Below are positions 41,285 through 43,845 of a DNA stretch of 43,845 nt, one piece after another. The DNA is from CAYPHA01 sp964410215 (GTDB lineage Bacteria > Calditrichota > Calditrichia > Calditrichales > CAYPHA01), in contig CAYPHA010000038.1 of NCBI GenBank assembly GCA_964410215.1, positions 1 to 43,845 on the forward strand, in the 5' to 3' direction. The translations under genes were made by a program, and so were the position numbers. The number at the start of each line of letters is the position of its first letter. Position 1 is the stretch's first letter. Under the pieces are notes generated by a model, which saw only the letters and a program-made list of their open reading frames with translations, had not been told where the DNA came from and did not search any database.

Positions 41285-41557
41285 TCAATTCTCCTTTGCT
41301 TTGTGTATCAGCTTTTTAAACGCTGAATTCTGTTTTTTTAACTCTTTTGATCCTCTGGTAATTTTGCACAGGCTCAGGTGCAGGTTTTCGGCAATTTTTC
41401 TCTGGCTGACACCGCTGTCGAGCAGTTTGACCAGTTCCCAGCGCGAAGAAATATCGTGGATCTCCTTAGGGGTCAGGATACTGTTCAGAAACGCTTCGAT
41501 CAGCATCGGGTCATCGGTGGCGGCGAGAACGCCTGAAATTTCTTTAATTTTATTCAT
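41285..41557 (-). CDS. trpR: Trp repressor family transcription regulator
   Basis: 90 residues from the ATG at 41557; an in-frame TTG 51 bases upstream lies inside the promoter and is rejected. The pattern AFLNSILTPKEIHDISSRWELVKLLDSGVSQRKIAENLHLSLCKITRGSKELKK matches the helix B to helix E region of TrpR: LTPxE, the R-x-ELL segment, then the helix-turn-helix with SQR and the ITRGSxxL recognition helix. TrpR binds tryptophan and then a palindromic operator. Here it is cotranscribed with trpB2, so it likely regulates tryptophan synthesis or salvage from indole. It lacks the N-terminal helix A of the E. coli protein. No ribosome site is visible before the ATG. Confidence 0.85.
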   Translation of the reverse strand: MNKIKEISGVLAATDDPMLIEAFLNSILTPKEIHDISSRWELVKLLDSGVSQRKIAENLHLSLCKITRGSKELKKQNSAFKKLIHKAKEN

Positions 41558-41560
41558 AGT

Positions 41561-41578
41561 GTTTCTATTAATAGTAAC
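41561..41578. promoter_or_regulatory. Candidate TrpR operator
   Basis: GTTACTATTAATAGAAAC (minus strand) is an 18-base palindrome with a single mismatched pair. Its core ACTA-TTAA-TAG resembles the E. coli trp operator ACTAGTTAACTAGT with two bases less between half-sites. It overlaps the -10 box of the trpR promoter, the usual place for repression. Similarity was judged by eye. Confidence 0.5.
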
Positions 41579-41599
41579 ATTTAAATTTGAAAAAAGCAA
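41571..41599 (-). promoter_or_regulatory. Promoter of trpR-trpB2 with extended -10
   Basis: TTGCTT (41599-41594), exactly 17 bp, then TACTAT (41576-41571) preceded by TG at the extended -10 position. The start of transcription would be about 41565, only some 8 bases before the trpR ATG, so the messenger is close to leaderless. That agrees with the missing ribosome site. Confidence 0.55.
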
Positions 41600-41642
41600 T
41601 GGCTGCAACGAGATTTTGTAATTTTTTTAAACAAAATTATTT

Positions 41643-41671
41643 TTGATATATTTTTTAAATTTTCTTAAATA
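41643..41671 (+). promoter_or_regulatory. Possible promoter of the ECF sigma gene
   Basis: TTGATA (41643-41648), 17 bp, then TAAATA (41666-41671), in a strongly A+T-rich region. Transcription would start about 40 bases before the ATG at 41718. An ECF-dependent promoter could equally be used. Confidence 0.35.
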
Positions 41672-41717
41672 GTAAAGACGCAAATATATGGCGTTTTTTA
41701 CAAAGGATCGATAGGGT

Positions 41718-42296
41718 ATGACGTTCAATAAGCGTGATGATGTTGAGCTGGTGCGCAAGGCGAAGACAGGGGATGGTAAAGCGTATGATGAGCTGACCCT
41801 GATGTATAAGGAGGTGGTGTTTAAGATTGTGCATCGAATGGTGCATAATCGTCAGGAAGCGGAGGATCTGACACAGGAGGCGTTCATCAAGGCATACAAC
41901 TCCATAACTTCTTTCAATGAAGACTATGCTTTTTCCACCTGGTTGTTCAAGATTGCCACTAATAACTGTATCGATTTTTTCAGAAAGCGCAAGTTGCGTA
42001 CGCATTCCATGGATGAGACCATCCGCTATAAGGATGATGAAATACAACAGGAATACGCGGATCCGGATCCCGATGTAGAGAGAGAAATTATCGCGGATGA
42101 AAAAACAAAAATGATTCGTAAGGCGATTGAAGAGTTGCCGGAAAAGTACCGCATTGTAATCAAATTGCGTCATCAGGAAGAAAAGAGTTATGAAGATATA
42201 TCGGAGTTGCTCGACCTTCCTCTGGGAACGGTAAAAGCCCGTATTTTCCGGGCGAGGGAAATGCTGAACAAGTCTCTGCGCAATCTGCTCGGGTGA
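41718..42296 (+). CDS. ECF-type RNA polymerase sigma factor (RpoE/SigW-like)
   Basis: 192 residues. Sigma region 2 (about 10-95): AYDELTLMYKEVVFKIVHRMV, EAEDLTQEAFIKAYNSI, FSTWLFKIATNNCIDFFRKRK. An acidic linker follows (about 100-130, DDEIQQEYADPDPDVE). Sigma region 4 (about 130-185): IEELPEKYRIVIKLRHQEEKSYEDISELLDLPLGTVKARIFRAREML. Regions 1 and 3 are absent, which defines the ECF class. It directs RNA polymerase to stress or envelope promoters. AGGATCGATAGGG precedes the ATG. No anti-sigma gene follows; the next gene is convergent and encodes a small membrane protein. Confidence 0.93.
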   Translation: MTFNKRDDVELVRKAKTGDGKAYDELTLMYKEVVFKIVHRMVHNRQEAEDLTQEAFIKAYNSITSFNEDYAFSTWLFKIATNNCIDFFRKRKLRTHSMDETIRYKDDEIQQEYADPDPDVEREIIADEKTKMIRKAIEELPEKYRIVIKLRHQEEKSYEDISELLDLPLGTVKARIFRAREMLNKSLRNLLG

Positions 42297-42314
42297 ATTT
42301 TTTGATAGTGAGCG

Positions 42315-42614
42315 TCAATAACCGGATAGAGCAATCCATTTTTTATGGAAAATGGTGCTTGTGTCGCCGGGTTCCGATCGGGTAATCCTGGGGTTAAACG
42401 TGTTCGGGTTCTCGTGACGAAAACGATGTTGAATAGAAATAAGCCTGGCTTCCAGTCCCTGTGTATTGTTATCAATCCGGTCCATCAGGTGGCTGATCTT
42501 CTGCTGCGTATGTTCGATTTCTTCAATTTTATGTTCCGTTCCAAAATACAGGTATGCAATTTCAATTAAAATAAGAATACTCATGGATACAATTGATTTT
42601 GCCCATTTACTCAT
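42315..42614 (-). CDS. Small membrane protein with coiled coil, unknown function
   Basis: 99 residues from the ATG at 42614, preceded by GGGAGG at 5 bases, a strong ribosome site that argues this is a real gene. One membrane segment (about 7-26, SIVSMSILILIEIAYLYF) is followed by a heptad-patterned helix (about 30-65, HKIEEIEHTQQKISHLMDRI) and a polar tail. The layout recalls small division or scaffold proteins, but nothing specific is recognised. It is convergent with the sigma gene (18 bp apart) and divergent from rdgB. Confidence 0.6.
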   Translation of the reverse strand: MSKWAKSIVSMSILILIEIAYLYFGTEHKIEEIEHTQQKISHLMDRIDNNTQGLEARLISIQHRFRHENPNTFNPRITRSEPGDTSTIFHKKWIALSGY

Positions 42615-42702
42615 AACGCCTCCCAACCTCATGCAGAAAATGCAAAGAAACGGCAGGGACAGTTGTGTCGAAAATCAATGAATACAGAAAAATTATAAAG
42701 AT

Positions 42703-43314
42703 ATGATTGTAATATTTGCAACGACGACAAACCGGCATAAATTTCAGGAAATTGCCGGGATCCTGGATCTCCCGGAAATCCGTCTGAGGGGACTTGAGGG
42801 GATACAGGATTTGCCGGAAGTGGAAGAAACGGGATTGACATTCGAAGAAAATGCGGGTATTAAGGCCAGGGCCTATTTTACCCCGTTGCAGAAGCCCGTA
42901 TTTGCTGATGACTCCGGGCTTGAGGTACCCGCACTTGACAATGAGCCGGGTGTGTATTCGGCCCGGTATGCGGGGCCCTCGGCAACCTATTATGATAACA
43001 ATCTGCTGCTTATAGAAAAAATAAAAGCGCTTTCTGTGGGACAGAGACAAGCCCGATTCGTTTGTACAATATGTTATAAAGATGCGGAGGAAGAGCAGTT
43101 TTTTACGGGAACGACAGACGGTCTCATACTGGATCATTTGCGCGGACAGAAAGGGTTCGGTTACGATCCGCTATTTTACCTGCCCGAACGTGGCAAGACG
43201 TTTGCTGAATTGACGGCGGATGAAAAAAATGCCTGCAGTCACAGGGGACGCGCAATCCGGAAATTACGTTCCTTTCTCATCAGAAAATTTAATTTGCAGG
43301 GAACGCATAGTTGA
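42703..43314 (+). CDS. rdgB: dITP/XTP pyrophosphatase (RdgB/HAM1 family)
   Basis: 203 residues. The start VIFATTTNRHKFQEIAGIL (3-21) holds the T/S-x-N-x-x-K substrate motif. ETGLTFEENAGIKARAY (about 43-59) and FADDSGLEVPALDNEPGVYSARYAG (about 67-91) are the metal and base-binding parts. GFGYDPLFYLPERGKTFAEL and SHRGRAIRKL close the active site. It removes non-canonical purine triphosphates. Its stop codon is overlapped by the -35 box of the tRNA promoter. Confidence 0.95.
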   Translation: MIVIFATTTNRHKFQEIAGILDLPEIRLRGLEGIQDLPEVEETGLTFEENAGIKARAYFTPLQKPVFADDSGLEVPALDNEPGVYSARYAGPSATYYDNNLLLIEKIKALSVGQRQARFVCTICYKDAEEEQFFTGTTDGLILDHLRGQKGFGYDPLFYLPERGKTFAELTADEKNACSHRGRAIRKLRSFLIRKFNLQGTHS

Positions 43315-43339
43315 CATGAAAAAAATATTTTTCTATATT
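43311..43339 (+). promoter_or_regulatory. Strong sigma-70 promoter of the tRNA cluster
   Basis: Perfect TTGACA (43311-43316), 17 bp, then TATATT (43334-43339). The -35 box shares bases with the rdgB stop codon. Transcription would start near 43346, about 27 bases before tRNA-Pro. This is the best promoter in the window and sets the organism's consensus near that of E. coli. Confidence 0.8.
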
Positions 43340-43372
43340 ATGAGACTGTTTATGAAGACGTGCTTATGGGTT

Positions 43373-43447
43373 CGGGGCGTAGCGCAGCCCGGTTAGCGCA
43401 CCTGCTTTGGGAGCAGGGGGTCGGAGGTTCAAATCCTCTCGCCCCGA
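43373..43447 (+). tRNA. tRNA-Pro (anticodon TGG)
   Basis: Acceptor CGGGGCG pairs with CGCCCCG, discriminator A. The anticodon arm is CCTGC-TTTGGGA-GCAGG with anticodon TGG. The T-arm is GGAGG-TTCAAAT-CCTCT. CCA is not encoded (ACAGG follows). Confidence 0.95.
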
Positions 43448-43452
43448 CAGGA

Positions 43453-43526
<74 letters not shown>

Positions 43527-43538
43527 CGATTTTGAGAT

Positions 43539-43613
43539 GGTGGGTGTAGCTCAGCAGGTTAGAGCGTCTGGTTGTGGCCCAGAAGGTCGTGGGTTCAAGT
43601 CCCATCACTCACC
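43539..43613 (+). tRNA. tRNA-His (anticodon GTG)
   Basis: Acceptor GTGGGTG pairs with CACTCAC with one G-T pair, and an extra 5' G at 43539 faces C73 at 43613, the G-1:C73 identity element of tRNA-His. The anticodon loop is TTGTGGC, anticodon GTG. CCA is not encoded. Confidence 0.95.
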
Positions 43614-43620
43614 CTAAAAA

Positions 43621-43739
43621 AAGATTAAAGATTAAAGACAAAAGATTAAAGTAAGGAGCTTTTGTCAGAATAATAGTTAAAACGATTATTATTGAACTAT
43701 ATCCTTTTTTTTAATCTTTAATCTTTGATCTTTAATCTT
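43621..43739. repeat. Inverted repeat built of AAAGATT heptamers between tRNA-His and tRNA-Glu
   Basis: The left arm (43621-43651) consists of four heptamer-like units of AAGATTA. The right arm (43709-43739) is its reverse complement with 27 of 31 positions matching. The 57-base centre holds a further 7-bp hairpin (AATAATA at 43670-43676, TATTATT at 43687-43693, approximate). The whole could fold into one long A+T-rich stem. The right arm begins with eight T's, so the structure can also act as a terminator or processing site in the tRNA transcript. Confidence 0.8.
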
Positions 43740-43746
43740 GAAATAA

Positions 43747-43819
43747 GCTCCCATCGTCTAGAGGCCTAGGACACCGCCCTTTCACGGCGGCGACAGGGGT
43801 TCGAATCCCCTTGGGAGTG
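43747..43819 (+). tRNA. tRNA-Glu (anticodon TTC)
   Basis: Acceptor GCTCCCA pairs with TGGGAGT (one G-T), discriminator G. The anticodon stem is CCGCC / GGCGG with loop CTTTCAC, anticodon TTC. The T-arm is GGGGT-type with TTCGAAT. CCA is not encoded. It is separated from tRNA-His by the inverted repeat. Confidence 0.95.
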
Positions 43820-43845
43820 CAAGGCTTGCGATAAATCATCGTGAG

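Noticed and set aside
42607..43137. 176-aa minus-strand frame opposite rdgB
   Set aside because: Shadow of rdgB, whose motifs are complete.
43621..43739. Repeats near the tRNAs as a CRISPR array
   Set aside because: Units are 7 bp, with no unique spacers of regular length and opposite orientation in the two arms.

Overview
The window is bacterial chromosome with moderate G+C, densely packed with operons, and no phage, transposase or CRISPR array was seen. The proteins point to a diderm bacterium of the FCB superphylum: a PorV/PorQ-type barrel joined to fibronectin modules, several proteins with signal peptides and beta-barrels, a TolC/MacAB-like exporter, TrpB2 with TrpR, and a myo-inositol phosphate synthase next to a CDP-alcohol phosphotransferase. 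The clearest promoter (before the tRNA cluster) is a classical TTGACA-17-TATATT, not the Bacteroidota -33/-7 type. I therefore lean to a non-Bacteroidota FCB lineage (Calditrichota, KSB1 or Marinimicrobia-like). This placement is inference.

Layout. 1-2864 (minus): a partial modular surface protein with tandem cadherin-like repeats, overlapped by a PorV-like barrel gene. 3254-11741 (minus): a six-gene operon encoding a highly diverged Opp/Dpp-type ABC system. It comprises a 787-aa lipoprotein, a membrane-anchored solute-binding-like protein, a secreted small protein, two permeases and one polypeptide with two ATPase domains. 12002-15529: a GT81-like glycosyltransferase, a MATE transporter and a small outer-membrane barrel. 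15824-19622 (plus): parvulin lipoprotein, GAF/HisKA_2 kinase, response regulator with a four-Cys tail, and aldo/keto reductase. 19624-26167 (minus): a Yip1-like membrane protein with TolC, a membrane-fusion protein, an ATPase and two MacB-like permeases. 26278-35001 (minus): a CCA-adding enzyme, preceded by a tightly spaced operon nadE-rsmI-CDP-alcohol transferase-ino1-MATE-tmk-ctp. 35254-37897 (plus): two genes equal to the two halves of the eukaryotic lysine-degrading enzyme AASS. 37953-41557 (minus): NAD(P)HX repair enzyme, a Cys-rich small protein, and a trpR-trpB2 operon with a candidate operator. 41718-43819: ECF sigma factor, a small membrane coiled-coil protein, RdgB, and tRNAs Pro, Arg, His and Glu. 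None of the four tRNA genes encodes CCA, which agrees with the CCA-adding enzyme in the same window.

The best candidate for an undescribed system is the 3254-11741 operon. It keeps the parts of a peptide importer but re-engineers each of them and adds two envelope proteins I cannot assign. Secondary points are the trpR-trpB2 promoter/operator, the split saccharopine pathway, the inositol-lipid gene pair, and a heptamer-built inverted repeat inside the tRNA cluster.
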